From contig JAJRWT010000098.1 in the NCBI GenBank assembly GCA_024276675.1, positions 21,757-85,756 on the forward strand: a DNA stretch of 64,000 nt, read 5' to 3'. Position numbers and translations under genes: made by a program. Below the pieces are notes generated by a model. It was not told the origin of the DNA. It made no database searches and saw only the letters and a list, made by a program, of their open reading frames with translations. This DNA comes from Myxococcota bacterium (lineage in GTDB: Bacteria > Myxococcota_A > UBA796 > JAFGLY01). Positions within the stretch are counted from its first letter, which is position 1. Each line of letters begins with the position of its first letter. Below are positions 50,829-59,525 of this stretch, in pieces.

Positions 50829-51742
50829 ACTCATCCAGGCCCAGCAGGTCGCCCCAATCGACGAGTTTCTCCTCTTCGCCGTGCTCCAGGCCTCCATCCC
50901 ACCGGCTGCTGGATCTCGCCACGGTTATGCTGTCCCGCCTGCCGCTCGTGCTGGCCCACCTCCTGGCCTGGAGCCTTGCCTGGATCTGGTGGTTCTTCAT
51001 ACCGGTTCGCAAATCCGTGGCATTGGAGAACCTGTCCAGGGCCTTTCCGGAGAAGAGCAGCCGGGACAAGGCTCGCCTGGCCAGGCGTTCACTGGCCGAG
51101 ATGGCGTTGGGCTACGTGGAGCTGCTCCACATGCTTCGCAGTCCGGAGAGGCACCGCAACATGGTCAACATCGAAGGCATGGAGCATCTCCATGAATGTC
51201 GGCGTTCAGGGCAGGGTTGTCTCGTGGTATGCGGCCACGGAGGGTCGTGGGATCTCTGCCTGGTGGCCTTCGGGCAAAAACCGGATTTCAAGGTCACCTG
51301 TGTCGTCCGCCCCCCCAGCCAGCCCTGGGTGGCGGGCTTCATGGAACGGGCCAGGGAAACCATGGGAGTGGAGCTGCTGCCTCCATCTGGCTGCAAGGAG
51401 ACCATCTACGACAGAATCCGCCAGGGCAACATAGTGATGTTCCCGATGGATCAGAGCGTCAGGGAAGGCATCCTCGTGCCGTTTTTCGGCACCCCTGCCC
51501 GGACCGCCGCCAGCGTTGCGGCCTTTGGACGGCGCACCGGGGTGCCCGTGGTCTTCGGCTGGCAGTGGCGGATTGGAATCGGCAAGCACCGGGCCATGTT
51601 CCAAGAACCATACGCACTGGAATACAGCGAGGACCGGCAGGCGGACCTGGAACGAGCCACGGCCATCTTTACCGAGTCCATCGAGCAGGCCATCCGTCGA
51701 AACCCCCATGGATGGTTGTGGATGCATCGTCGTTGGAAATGA
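50825..51742 (+). CDS. lpxL: Lipid A late acyltransferase (LpxL/HtrB-like)
   Basis: These membrane-associated enzymes add secondary acyl chains to Kdo-lipid A. The 305-residue protein has a Ser/Pro-rich N terminus, a hydrophobic anchor (LVLAHLLAWSLAWIWWFF), and the HxxxxD motif GHGGSWD, with His138 and Asp143. ENLSRAFPEKS and the late FFGTPARTAASVAAFGRR are typical of the family. The start ATG overlaps the KdtA-LpxK stop by 4 bases. The acyl-chain length used cannot be told. It is the last gene of the lipid A operon; a 157-base gap follows. Confidence 0.93.
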   Translation: MNSSRPSRSPQSTSFSSSPCSRPPSHRLLDLATVMLSRLPLVLAHLLAWSLAWIWWFFIPVRKSVALENLSRAFPEKSSRDKARLARRSLAEMALGYVELLHMLRSPERHRNMVNIEGMEHLHECRRSGQGCLVVCGHGGSWDLCLVAFGQKPDFKVTCVVRPPSQPWVAGFMERARETMGVELLPPSGCKETIYDRIRQGNIVMFPMDQSVREGILVPFFGTPARTAASVAAFGRRTGVPVVFGWQWRIGIGKHRAMFQEPYALEYSEDRQADLERATAIFTESIEQAIRRNPHGWLWMHRRWK

Positions 51743-51899
51743 CCTGTTGAGAACACCCGACTGCTCGGGATCTGCACCCTGCCAGTGTATCGGTGCATAC
51801 CTGTAAACTACCCAGAGAGGGCACCCGAGGCCCGGCCCTGGTCCCTGCCGGCTACGGGTGCCCCTGCATATTCCGCGTCGCTTCCCGGGAAGAACCGTG

Positions 51900-52286
51900 T
51901 CAGTCCACCTTGATTTCGATTCTGCGAGGTTTCACCGCGGCGGCCTTGGGAATGCGTATGGTAAGGACTCCATCGTCGAGGTTGGCGCTGATGCCATCGG
52001 CCTGGATTGTATCGGGCACCAGGAAGGTCCTGCGGTAGTCCCGGGGTCGATACTCGCGCACCAATGCTTCGGATGTGTCTGGTTCGTCGGGGCAGATACC
52101 TTCCACGGTGAGTTCTCCCCGATCCAGGCTGACGTTGAGGTTGTCGGCCGAGATGCCGGGGAGGTCTGTATTGATCATGTATTCGTCGTCGTTTTCGAAG
52201 ATGTCCACAAGCGGCATGACAACGGGGCGACCCCTCATGGATTGTGGCAGGTTCTGCTCTTTTCTCATGACTTCTGTGCTGGCCAT
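51900..52286 (-). CDS. Small heat-shock protein (Hsp20/alpha-crystallin family), copy 1
   Basis: The 128-residue holdase binds unfolding proteins as large oligomers. The alpha-crystallin domain (about residues 25-120) has PLVDIFENDDEYMINTDLPGI, REYRPRDYRRTFLVPD and the final VLTIRIPKAAAVKPRRIEIK with an IxI-like motif at IRIP. The start ATG at 52286 has AGGAGG 7 bases upstream; a longer in-frame start lacks one. It lies 56 bases downstream of the other Hsp20 gene, and both are on the minus strand, so they probably form one operon. Sequence between the two differs, so they are not a recent duplication. Confidence 0.92.
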   Translation of the reverse strand: MASTEVMRKEQNLPQSMRGRPVVMPLVDIFENDDEYMINTDLPGISADNLNVSLDRGELTVEGICPDEPDTSEALVREYRPRDYRRTFLVPDTIQADGISANLDDGVLTIRIPKAAAVKPRRIEIKVD

Positions 52287-52342
52287 GGCAGCCTCCTGTC
52301 TTGGAAATTTCAAAAGAGTGGTTGTAGGGACGGAGCCCGCGC

Positions 52343-52789
52343 CTATCCCACCGAGACTTCGATGGAGCGTGGCTTCAGCTCCGGGAGCTTGGGCAGGGTG
52401 ATGGTCAGCAAGCCGTTCTTGAGTTCGGCGCTGCTCTTGTCGGCATCGACCTTGACGGGGAACGTGAAGCTCCTGGAGAACTCTACGGGCGAGCGTTCCT
52501 GGCGATGGATGGAGTAGCCCCTGGGGATCTCGGTCTTCCGCTCACCCCTGATGGTGAGGGTCTCCTGGTTGGAGCTGATGCTCAGTGAGTCCTTGGAAAC
52601 ACCGGGAAGTTGGAGCACCAGACGGAGATCTTCCCCGGTATCGTAGAGGTTGGCCCGTGGCCAGGTGTTGGAACGGGCGGCCTGCCAGGGCTGGCCTGCC
52701 TCCATGTCTTCCAGGACTCTGTCCATTCGCCTGCGGAAGTCGTCCATCAGGGAAAAGGTACGGTCCACATCGAGCCATCCTGTAAGCAT
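52343..52789 (-). CDS. Small heat-shock protein (Hsp20/alpha-crystallin family), copy 2
   Basis: The 148-residue protein has an N-terminal helical arm (FSLMDDFRRRMDRVLEDME), then the alpha-crystallin domain. That domain has RANLYDTGEDLRLVLQLPGVSKDS, SIHRQERSPVEFSRSFTFP, ADKSSAELKNGLLTITLPK, and the final KPRSIEVSVG. AGGAGG sits 6 bases before the ATG. It is the first of two adjacent Hsp20 genes. The upstream 160 bases contain no convincing CIRCE or heat-shock element. Small heat-shock proteins and the lipid A genes are both stress-related, but no functional link is visible. Confidence 0.94.
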   Translation of the reverse strand: MLTGWLDVDRTFSLMDDFRRRMDRVLEDMEAGQPWQAARSNTWPRANLYDTGEDLRLVLQLPGVSKDSLSISSNQETLTIRGERKTEIPRGYSIHRQERSPVEFSRSFTFPVKVDADKSSAELKNGLLTITLPKLPELKPRSIEVSVG

Positions 52790-52952
52790 TTTTCACCTCC
52801 TTGGTGTCGTCGGCCGGGCGAGACCCTGCCGGCGCGGATGCTGTCGCACCGCGAATTTTGCTCTTGAAAACCTGTCTTGCAGGGATGTGTCACTCTGTTT
52901 CGTGAATCAAATAGAAGCACGAAACCCGCAGGCGTCAAGTCCCTGGTTGAAA

Positions 52953-54008
52953 TCAGCGAGGGGATTTCAGGATGCCGGGAAATTGCACGCCTGCCCTGGG
53001 ATCCACACCGTAGTAGTTGGCCCTGGCCTGCCCCACCTGCACCACGAAGCCGAAGTGGGGAAGCTGCACACGGCCGTCCGGGTCAATGAGCTGCTGCGGA
53101 GGATTGGGAAAGGGGCCTGCCATTTCGAAGGCTTGAACGACACAGTTGTCGATGGGGGGCGACCCGCTCTCGGCCCTCACGGAGAGTTCCTCCACGGCGC
53201 CACTTTCGGTCAGAGTAACGTCGATGACAGTTTCGTAGCGGTTCTTGGCCAGGCGCAGACCGTGGGGCAGGTTGTCCAGGTTCTGTTGCCAGTAGAAGTT
53301 GACCAGGCGGCGGATGCGGTTGATGTACCCGGCAAAAAGGAACTCCCTGGTATTCAGGTTCACTGCGGCGCCTTTCTCTTCATCCAACAGGTCGTTATTG
53401 GGCGCGCCGGCCACGTCCTGGAAGCGGTGGCTGGTGGGCACCGGTTTCTGGAGACCGTCCTTGTTGGTAAGGGTAAAAGGCGAGGGGAGACTGGCAAGGT
53501 TGCCATCGCGGTCGGGTTCGAAGCGGTCGTTCCCCACCCTGGCGCCCGTGGATGGCTCCACGACGTTCAGATCCATGAAATCCTTCAGTTGAAGCTTGCT
53601 GTCCAGGCTGAAGCTGGGTGCCAGCACCTTGGGGTTGACCCGGAAACGTTCCGTACGGGTTTCCTTTTCGACCACCCGGTCGTGCTCGGCCAGGTAGTCG
53701 GATTCCTCCGGAACCTCTTCTTCTGGAGGGGCTGGGAGATCCACGATCTGCCCCCTGACATCCGGAGGCTCCTCCGGGAGTTCCTGCTCTTCAGGAGCGG
53801 GCTCCAGGAGGACGAGACTGACGGGCCGATTGTCAGGGGTCTGGGAAGAGCCCCGGAGTATGGGCCAGAGCGGGATCGCCAGCAGCAGCAGCAGGACGTG
53901 GAGCAACAGGGAAAGACCGACAAAAGTGATGATCTTTCCAAGACGACTTGTTGCTCGGGGGTTCCGGCAGTACCTCGAAGCGCTGTAGGTGGTGCGATGA
54001 GACCTCAT
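52953..54008 (-). CDS. TonB-like energy-transduction protein 1
   Basis: This 351-residue protein has a single N-terminal membrane helix (IITFVGLSLLLHVLLLLLAI), which in TonB contacts ExbB/ExbD. A Pro/Glu-rich spacer follows (EPAPEEQELPEEPPDV). The C-terminal domain has INRIRRLVNFYWQQNLD, YETVIDVTLTESGAVEEL and PFPNPPQQLI, as in TonB-type cores. This would transmit proton-motive force to outer-membrane receptors. No ExbB, ExbD or receptor gene is in the window. It starts 12 bases after the stop of the second TonB-like gene, so they are one operon. A gliding-motility or peptidoglycan-related role cannot be excluded. Confidence 0.82.
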   Translation of the reverse strand: MRSHRTTYSASRYCRNPRATSRLGKIITFVGLSLLLHVLLLLLAIPLWPILRGSSQTPDNRPVSLVLLEPAPEEQELPEEPPDVRGQIVDLPAPPEEEVPEESDYLAEHDRVVEKETRTERFRVNPKVLAPSFSLDSKLQLKDFMDLNVVEPSTGARVGNDRFEPDRDGNLASLPSPFTLTNKDGLQKPVPTSHRFQDVAGAPNNDLLDEEKGAAVNLNTREFLFAGYINRIRRLVNFYWQQNLDNLPHGLRLAKNRYETVIDVTLTESGAVEELSVRAESGSPPIDNCVVQAFEMAGPFPNPPQQLIDPDGRVQLPHFGFVVQVGQARANYYGVDPRAGVQFPGILKSPR

Positions 54009-54020
54009 GTCAGTGTCGTG

Positions 54021-55913
54021 TCACGACCCGCGCTCGGTGAAAGTTGAAACACTCTCCTGGATCTGGAGAGTTTGCGCGGATTCTCTCACCAGAAAGTGGT
54101 ACGTAAGGCGAAGCCCTTTTCGGGGCAGGATCTTTCTGTACTTTTTGATGCCAATCCTGGCGGGGATGGCGGAGAGAACCGATATGTCCAGATCCGGATT
54201 TTCGCTGTGCCGCACTATCTCTATATCCAACACCCGGCCCGCGGGAGTAATCCTGAATGACACGACGGTTTCGCCATGCAAGAGGAACGCCCTGGCATCC
54301 AGGGGGATGGTCCAGTTCTGGCGCAGGTGGTCATCTACCAGTTGGATGAGCTTCGCGTAGGGATGTTCCCGTGAAGAGACATCGGTGTACTCTCCGCGTG
54401 GAAGCGTGCCCTGGTCCAGCACAGCTACGATGTTTCCACCTCCGTGGCCGTTGTCGGAATCCCGCTGGAGTGCCAGGCTGGAAGGAAGCCGCTCGCGAAC
54501 ACGTGAAAACAAGGTGTGGGTGCGGCTGTACGCTGCCGGGTCTGTCTTGGCGTCGGGAACCGTGCTGCTCTCTTCCAGGTCGCCTGGGAGCGGCCTATCA
54601 GCCATGGCAAGGGCGAGCGCTTCTTCCTGCTCCCGGGTATCAGGGTGCGAGGATGGTGACGTTTTTCTGGCCATCATCTGGCGCGATCGCTCAATGGGGC
54701 CGCTGGCAGGGGTCTCCCGGGGGGCGGGCTGCGGCGTGGTGGGCGGGGAGGCATGGGCTGGCTGGCGGGGCTGACTGGGCGGGGATGCTCCCTGGCTCTG
54801 GAGACGAAAAGCGATGGGTTTCCATGGCGCCTGGCCCTGGGACCCGGCCGGTGCTTCCCCAGCAGCAGATTCCGGGGATGCGGCAAACTGCTCCACGGCA
54901 CCTGCCTGAGAACCGCCGGCCACCTGGAACCTGTGCTCGCCCGGCCGTTGGCCCTGAGCCTGAGAGGGATCGGCGGAGCCGCCACTTCGTACTGGCTGGG
55001 GAGTGCCGGGTGCTGGTGACGTCGTTGCTGCCCGTTGCTGCGCCCCTGCGGCGCGGTAACAGCATCTCGAAGGGGCAGAGGCGGGAGTTTCGTTGAACTG
55101 TGGCGTGCTTCGGGAGACCCATTGGGGCTCGGGCCAACTATTGGCGGGCCTGGCGGCCATTCCAGCCAGGCGCGTTGCCCGGGCGATGCGTTCGTCCAGG
55201 GTGAAGTGGTTCCTGATGGCTATCCTGACCGATGCAACAGGTGATTCATCAGCGCCGGCGCCCTCGCCCGTGACGCGCACCCACTCCAGGGTTTCACCGG
55301 GTACCTGCCCATCTCTGGAAACCGACCCGGGATCGTCCCGGGATTGCATGTCGGGGCTTTCCGTGTCGGCCGGGGTGACCGGGTCCAACGAGGAGGGAGC
55401 CTGTCGCTGGTCGATGACCGAGAATTCCGTCCATGGTTGTTTTGGAGCGACACTCCTTGCGGATACCCCGGCATCGCGAGCTGTTGCCGAAGCCAGGCTG
55501 GGGGGAAGTCCGTCTTCGCCAAACGGACTGGTTGTACTACCGGTGGCACCCGGGGGAGTCTCTTCGTTTCGGGAGATGGCTTCCTGCGGGAGCACTTCAG
55601 GTGGGACGGTCAACAGGACTGTTTCCAGCAGGCTCTGCTCGCTCCCCGGCAGGGGAGCGCCGCTGAACGGAGCGAAAGACAGCAGCACGCATGTGGCTCC
55701 CAAGTGCACCAACGATGAAAGGCCCAGTGCGCGAATCATGCGACGGCGGCTCTGTGCCCGTGATCGCAGGAGCTGATGGCGGATGCTGAACAATATAGGA
55801 GTGCCCTGTCGGGATGACAATCTGGGGATTTTGTGGGCTGTCCTCGAAACCCACTCCATGCCGGCTCTACAAAGGCATGGTAGCAGACCAGGTCTTCGCT
55901 GAAAAGGCGTCAA
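54021..55913 (-). CDS. TonB-like protein 2 with long low-complexity spacer
   Basis: The frame gives 630 residues. A membrane helix near 60-85 (LGLSSLVHLGATCVLL) is followed by about 440 residues of Pro/Ser/Ala/Gln-rich spacer. The C-terminal domain of about 100 residues has KLIQLVDDHLRQNWTIPLD, TVVSFRITPAGRVLDIEIVRHS and KYRKILPRKGLRLTY, which matches a TonB C-terminal domain. The very long spacer could cross a wide periplasm. The start is uncertain: TTG at 55913 is the longest, ATG at 55859 and 55739 are alternatives, the last being just before the helix. It precedes the other TonB-like gene by 12 bases and follows the transglycosylase gene by 48. Confidence 0.75.
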   Translation of the reverse strand: MTPFQRRPGLLPCLCRAGMEWVSRTAHKIPRLSSRQGTPILFSIRHQLLRSRAQSRRRMIRALGLSSLVHLGATCVLLSFAPFSGAPLPGSEQSLLETVLLTVPPEVLPQEAISRNEETPPGATGSTTSPFGEDGLPPSLASATARDAGVSARSVAPKQPWTEFSVIDQRQAPSSLDPVTPADTESPDMQSRDDPGSVSRDGQVPGETLEWVRVTGEGAGADESPVASVRIAIRNHFTLDERIARATRLAGMAARPANSWPEPQWVSRSTPQFNETPASAPSRCCYRAAGAQQRAATTSPAPGTPQPVRSGGSADPSQAQGQRPGEHRFQVAGGSQAGAVEQFAASPESAAGEAPAGSQGQAPWKPIAFRLQSQGASPPSQPRQPAHASPPTTPQPAPRETPASGPIERSRQMMARKTSPSSHPDTREQEEALALAMADRPLPGDLEESSTVPDAKTDPAAYSRTHTLFSRVRERLPSSLALQRDSDNGHGGGNIVAVLDQGTLPRGEYTDVSSREHPYAKLIQLVDDHLRQNWTIPLDARAFLLHGETVVSFRITPAGRVLDIEIVRHSENPDLDISVLSAIPARIGIKKYRKILPRKGLRLTYHFLVRESAQTLQIQESVSTFTERGS

Positions 55914-55961
55914 TTCCTGATGGGAGATCTCAGGCAGGGATTGACCCGGCGAAGGGGTGAA

Positions 55962-58508
55962 CTACAACATTGCCTTGTGGTTGAACCTGCTCAAATCGGG
56001 AAAGGTGGGTTCTTCTCCATCAATGAGGCGATAGGTCTGCCAGGAGTTGCTGACCCTCTTGACGTAGCGTCGGGTCTCCCTGAACACGATGTACTCGATG
56101 AACTCGTCCGTGGGGCGGCCAGGATGGGCGGACAGCCACTTCCCCACATTGCCCTCGCCGGCGTTGTAGGCGGCCATGGCCATGAAGGGGTTGCCCTTGT
56201 ATCGCTCCAATAGGTAGGAAAAATAGCGGGCTCCGATGGACAAGTTGAGCAGCGCATCGAAAAGGCGCGAGTTGCTGACCGACACTCCCATCCAACCGGC
56301 CACGGTTCTGGCGGTGGCGGGCATGAGATGTGAGAGACCACGAGCGCCCGCGTGGCTCTGCGCCTTTTCGTTGAAGCTGGACTCTTCCCGGACAAGGCCC
56401 TGGAAGATCCGGTAGTCGAAGGCGTGGTCCCTGGTGGCCTCCAGCATTTCTTCTTGAAACCACGAGGGATAGGCGAGCTTCAACAGACGCCCCCGGTTCC
56501 GTTCCAGTTCTTCCGCAGGATGGTCATCCAGAAAAGAACGCAGCCTGTCCAGGGCCTGGAGTCGTTGCTCTCCTTCCATCATTTGTTCCATGAACACGCC
56601 GATGATGCCCGAGTCCATGTCTGTGGATGAGAGTGCCTTCAGCTCCGCCAGGGCTTCGGTCCACAACCCCAGGCGAGCCAGACCCGTCGCGTTCCGTACG
56701 GCAGGCATTTGGAATTGCGCCGATGGTATCGCCCACGGAGAAGAGTCCTGGTCCCAGGCTGGCGACGGAAGTGCCTGGAGTGCCGCTGGGTCCAACTCCT
56801 GCAAGCGTGCCGCTGCCAGCATGGCGTAGATGCTGGCCGGGTACTCCTGACAAACCTTGAGAAGACGGCGGATCCCCACCAGTCTGGAAGTGGGATCGCC
56901 CACCAGCTCCTGGGGATGCTCCCAGTCGGGGTACAGTAGCCATCGGGCGTGCCAATATGCGGCAGCCTGTACCTGGGTGGCGTCCACAGCCAGGGGGATC
57001 TCCTGCATGGCCCGTCCCGACCAGTCCAGGGCCCCTTGAGTGTCGCCCGAGTTGTAGGCTCCCCAGGCCAGGCGCCAGAAACCTTCCCCCGCCATGTCTT
57101 CGGTGGGGTAGGACTGCACCTGGCGGGTCCAGTCTTCAATGGCTCTGGCGAGGTCGCCTGCTTCCTGCCATGCTATGCCTGCCAGCAGCAAGCCGTCGTC
57201 CGCCATGCTGTGCCGTGGGTACAGTTGGGCAAGGCTCTCATAGACCAATGCCGCCTTGCCCCACTGTTTCTTCCGTTCCAGCGCCTTGCCGGCCAGGTAC
57301 AGGCTCTTGGCTCCTCGGTCCTGATCGATGCCCACACATTCCCGCCCGGCGGGAGTCAAGGTGGCGGCGGCGGCGGTGAGCTGGTTGCGCCTGTACTGCG
57401 AGCGCCCAAGTGCATACCATGCCCTGCACGAGTCCAGGTCAGGGCCATCGATCTGTTGCTGAAAGGACTGCACCAGCGAGATGGCTTCCGTGTACCTGCC
57501 CATGTTCATGAGCGAGTCGGCCCTCCAGGCCTTGTCGCGCCAACCGGGTCGGTAGCGTGAACCCCTGGCTGCATAGGAAGAGAGATACCCGGATACGGGG
57601 CTCCTGTCCGCATGGTCGGGGTAGTGGCCCCAGAGTCGTATCAGCAGGTCATACGATTCATCCGACCCTATGCCGGTCAACGTGGCCATCTCCAGCAGCG
57701 CTTCGGGATTGCCGGCGGAGGGATCTGGCCTTTCCAGCAGCTCCTGCAGAACCTGGCGAGATTCGGATGTGCGTCCGGCATCCGCCAGGGCTCGGGCCCG
57801 AACCATCATCGCCCGGGGCCAGATGACAGTGGAATCGGAGGTAAGGGATTCCAACTCCTGGACGGCATCCACCGGCCTGCCATCGGCAAGAAGCAGCTCC
57901 GCCCTTGTGATCGCCTTGTAGGGCGCGGGCGCAGTTTCGGCACCTGCCAGCGATTCCAGGAGTGGAACAGCGCCAGCGCTGTCGCCCGTGCGAATACGCA
58001 GCCAGGCCAACAAAAACGAGTGATCGGCCGCGGCAGGGCTGGGGATGCTGGTGGGGTCCATTGCTTCGATTGCCCTCTCCGCCCTGGCATAGTCACGATT
58101 GGCCAAGGCCTTCATGGTCTCATCGTCCAGGGGAAGCACGGGGTCCAGGTAATGTGGGGCCAACATGACAGTCTCGGGCTGGTCACCTTCGAAAAGCCCG
58201 GTGTCCTGGTCCTGGGGAAGAGCGCTGGCTCCGGGGCTGTCCAATGTTCCAACGTGCCCATCCAGGGAGGGTATTTCGTGGTCTCCGCCGACAATCGGCG
58301 CGCCGTTGCCCGGGGGCAGCGGATCCGGATCATGCCGGGTCCCAGGCGTGGCGGATAGATCGCCGACGACTTGCGACCTGTCCGGGAGTTGGCTGATTCC
58401 GTCCCTGGAGCTTGCCGAGGAGACGGGGGGCAGACAGGAGGGAGCTGCGGTCAGTAGACAGAAGGCCAGGAGACTCGTCGGGAAGGATTGGTTGCGATGT
58501 AGGGGCAT
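55962..58508 (-). CDS. Lytic murein transglycosylase with TPR-rich superhelical region (Slt-like)
   Basis: The protein has 848 residues. A signal-like N terminus (FPTSLLAFCLLTAAPSC) may carry a lipoprotein Cys. A long alpha-helical array from about 130 to 680 has TPR-like repeats (for example AYNSGDTQGALDWSGRAMQ, VYESLAQLYPRHSMADDGL). The C-terminal SLT domain has YRIFQGLVREESSFNEKAQSHAG, where the Glu-Ser pair marks the catalytic Glu, then LMPATARTVAGWMG and MAMAAYNAGEGNVGKW. It cleaves peptidoglycan to give anhydro ends. I chose the ATG at 58508 because upstream codons carry no signal. Its neighbours on the same strand are two TonB-like genes, suggesting a cell-envelope operon. Confidence 0.9.
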   Translation of the reverse strand: MPLHRNQSFPTSLLAFCLLTAAPSCLPPVSSASSRDGISQLPDRSQVVGDLSATPGTRHDPDPLPPGNGAPIVGGDHEIPSLDGHVGTLDSPGASALPQDQDTGLFEGDQPETVMLAPHYLDPVLPLDDETMKALANRDYARAERAIEAMDPTSIPSPAAADHSFLLAWLRIRTGDSAGAVPLLESLAGAETAPAPYKAITRAELLLADGRPVDAVQELESLTSDSTVIWPRAMMVRARALADAGRTSESRQVLQELLERPDPSAGNPEALLEMATLTGIGSDESYDLLIRLWGHYPDHADRSPVSGYLSSYAARGSRYRPGWRDKAWRADSLMNMGRYTEAISLVQSFQQQIDGPDLDSCRAWYALGRSQYRRNQLTAAAATLTPAGRECVGIDQDRGAKSLYLAGKALERKKQWGKAALVYESLAQLYPRHSMADDGLLLAGIAWQEAGDLARAIEDWTRQVQSYPTEDMAGEGFWRLAWGAYNSGDTQGALDWSGRAMQEIPLAVDATQVQAAAYWHARWLLYPDWEHPQELVGDPTSRLVGIRRLLKVCQEYPASIYAMLAAARLQELDPAALQALPSPAWDQDSSPWAIPSAQFQMPAVRNATGLARLGLWTEALAELKALSSTDMDSGIIGVFMEQMMEGEQRLQALDRLRSFLDDHPAEELERNRGRLLKLAYPSWFQEEMLEATRDHAFDYRIFQGLVREESSFNEKAQSHAGARGLSHLMPATARTVAGWMGVSVSNSRLFDALLNLSIGARYFSYLLERYKGNPFMAMAAYNAGEGNVGKWLSAHPGRPTDEFIEYIVFRETRRYVKRVSNSWQTYRLIDGEEPTFPDLSRFNHKAML

Positions 58509-58634
58509 CGATTGCTTGACCGGCGGCTTGAGGGTGATGGAATGGGAGCGTTGGGGGAGGGCGCAGGAAGTGGGATCAGATAATAACAATGATGCAGGCG
58601 AGGCATGTGGGCGGAGTACGAAAGGGGCGATGAA

Positions 58635-59300
58635 GTGGCAGAGCAAGAAAAAACCTGGTCCATTTTCCTGCTGGCTCTGCTTGCGCTCGCAATCCTGCTG
58701 GCCTGGCAATCACCCATCCTCTACCCGTTTCGGCTGTTGGTGGTCTTCTTCCACGAGATGGGCCATGCCGCCGTGGCCTTGCTGACAGGGGGCCGGGTGC
58801 TGGAAATGAGGCTCTCCCAGGACGAGGGCGGGCAGTTGTTGTCAGTGGGTGGGTGGAGGCTGGCGGTGTTGAATGGGGGATACCTGGGTTCGTTGCTGAG
58901 CGGCGTGGCCTTGCTGGTTCTTTCCAGGCGCGGGAACCTGTCACGGGGTCTGACCATTTCGCTTGGGCTCATGATGGTGCTCGTTGCAGTCTCGTTGGTC
59001 AGGCCGTTCTTGTCTTTTGGTTTCTTCTACTGCGTCTGTGCCGGGCTGGGAATAACGCTGCTGGGAGTGAAGGCCCCCAGGAGCGTGAGTTGGTTCTTTT
59101 GCCGCTCGCTGGGTGTTCTGAGCATAATGTATGCGCTCGTGGATATTCGCGACGATGTCTTGCTTTCCAACGCCGCCCATGTCGTGACCGACGCCACCAT
59201 GCTCCAGGAAGCCACGGGCTTGCCTTCGGTATTGTGGGGCCTGGGCTGGTCGGTCCTGGGGCTGGCCCTGCTGTGGCTTCTTCGAAAGAGCCTGGTGTAG
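58635..59300 (+). CDS. M50-like membrane metalloprotease (peptidase M50B type)
   Basis: The 221-residue protein has about five membrane helices. The first loop holds VVFFHEMGHAAVALLTGG, with His40, Glu41 and His44 forming the HExxH zinc site of intramembrane proteases. The rest (LGSLLSGVALLVLSRRG and later helices) resembles the short PF13398-like M50B proteins of unknown substrate. The third zinc ligand is not certain. The GTG at 58635 follows AAGGGG by 7 bases; an ATG 30 bases earlier is possible. It is divergent from the transglycosylase gene and is followed by tRNA-Gly. Confidence 0.8.
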   Translation: MAEQEKTWSIFLLALLALAILLAWQSPILYPFRLLVVFFHEMGHAAVALLTGGRVLEMRLSQDEGGQLLSVGGWRLAVLNGGYLGSLLSGVALLVLSRRGNLSRGLTISLGLMMVLVAVSLVRPFLSFGFFYCVCAGLGITLLGVKAPRSVSWFFCRSLGVLSIMYALVDIRDDVLLSNAAHVVTDATMLQEATGLPSVLWGLGWSVLGLALLWLLRKSLV

Positions 59301-59356
59301 CAGCTCCCCCCCAGGAGCTTGCGCTCTCGTGCTGGGCGTGTAAGATTGGCCCGTCT

Positions 59357-59429
59357 GCGGGCGTAGCTCAGTCGGTAGAGTACGAGCTTCCCAAGCTCGG
59401 TGTCGCGGGTTCGAATCCCGTCGCCCGCT
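59357..59429 (+). tRNA. tRNA-Gly (anticodon CCC)
   Basis: The 73-base sequence folds as a cloverleaf. The acceptor is GCGGGCG with CGCCCGC and discriminator T. A D arm follows (GCTCAGTCGGTAGAGT), then an anticodon stem CGAGC/GCTCG with loop TTCCCAA giving CCC, a short variable loop, and the T arm CGGG-TTCGAAT-CCCG. It reads GGG. No CCA end is encoded. Confidence 0.96.
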
Positions 59430-59525
59430 CCCTGGTTCGTCGCAATCCGCGAACAAACACCCAAACCGGCACGATGGCTCCCTGAGCCGCCGCGCCGGTC
59501 TTGTTGATTCGAAGCGCCTTGCCGG

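Noticed and set aside
52860..52920. TGACAC...CTGCA motif upstream of the Hsp20 genes considered as a sigma-54 promoter
   Set aside because: Spacing is one base short and the conserved GG is GA, so it does not match the -24/-12 consensus.
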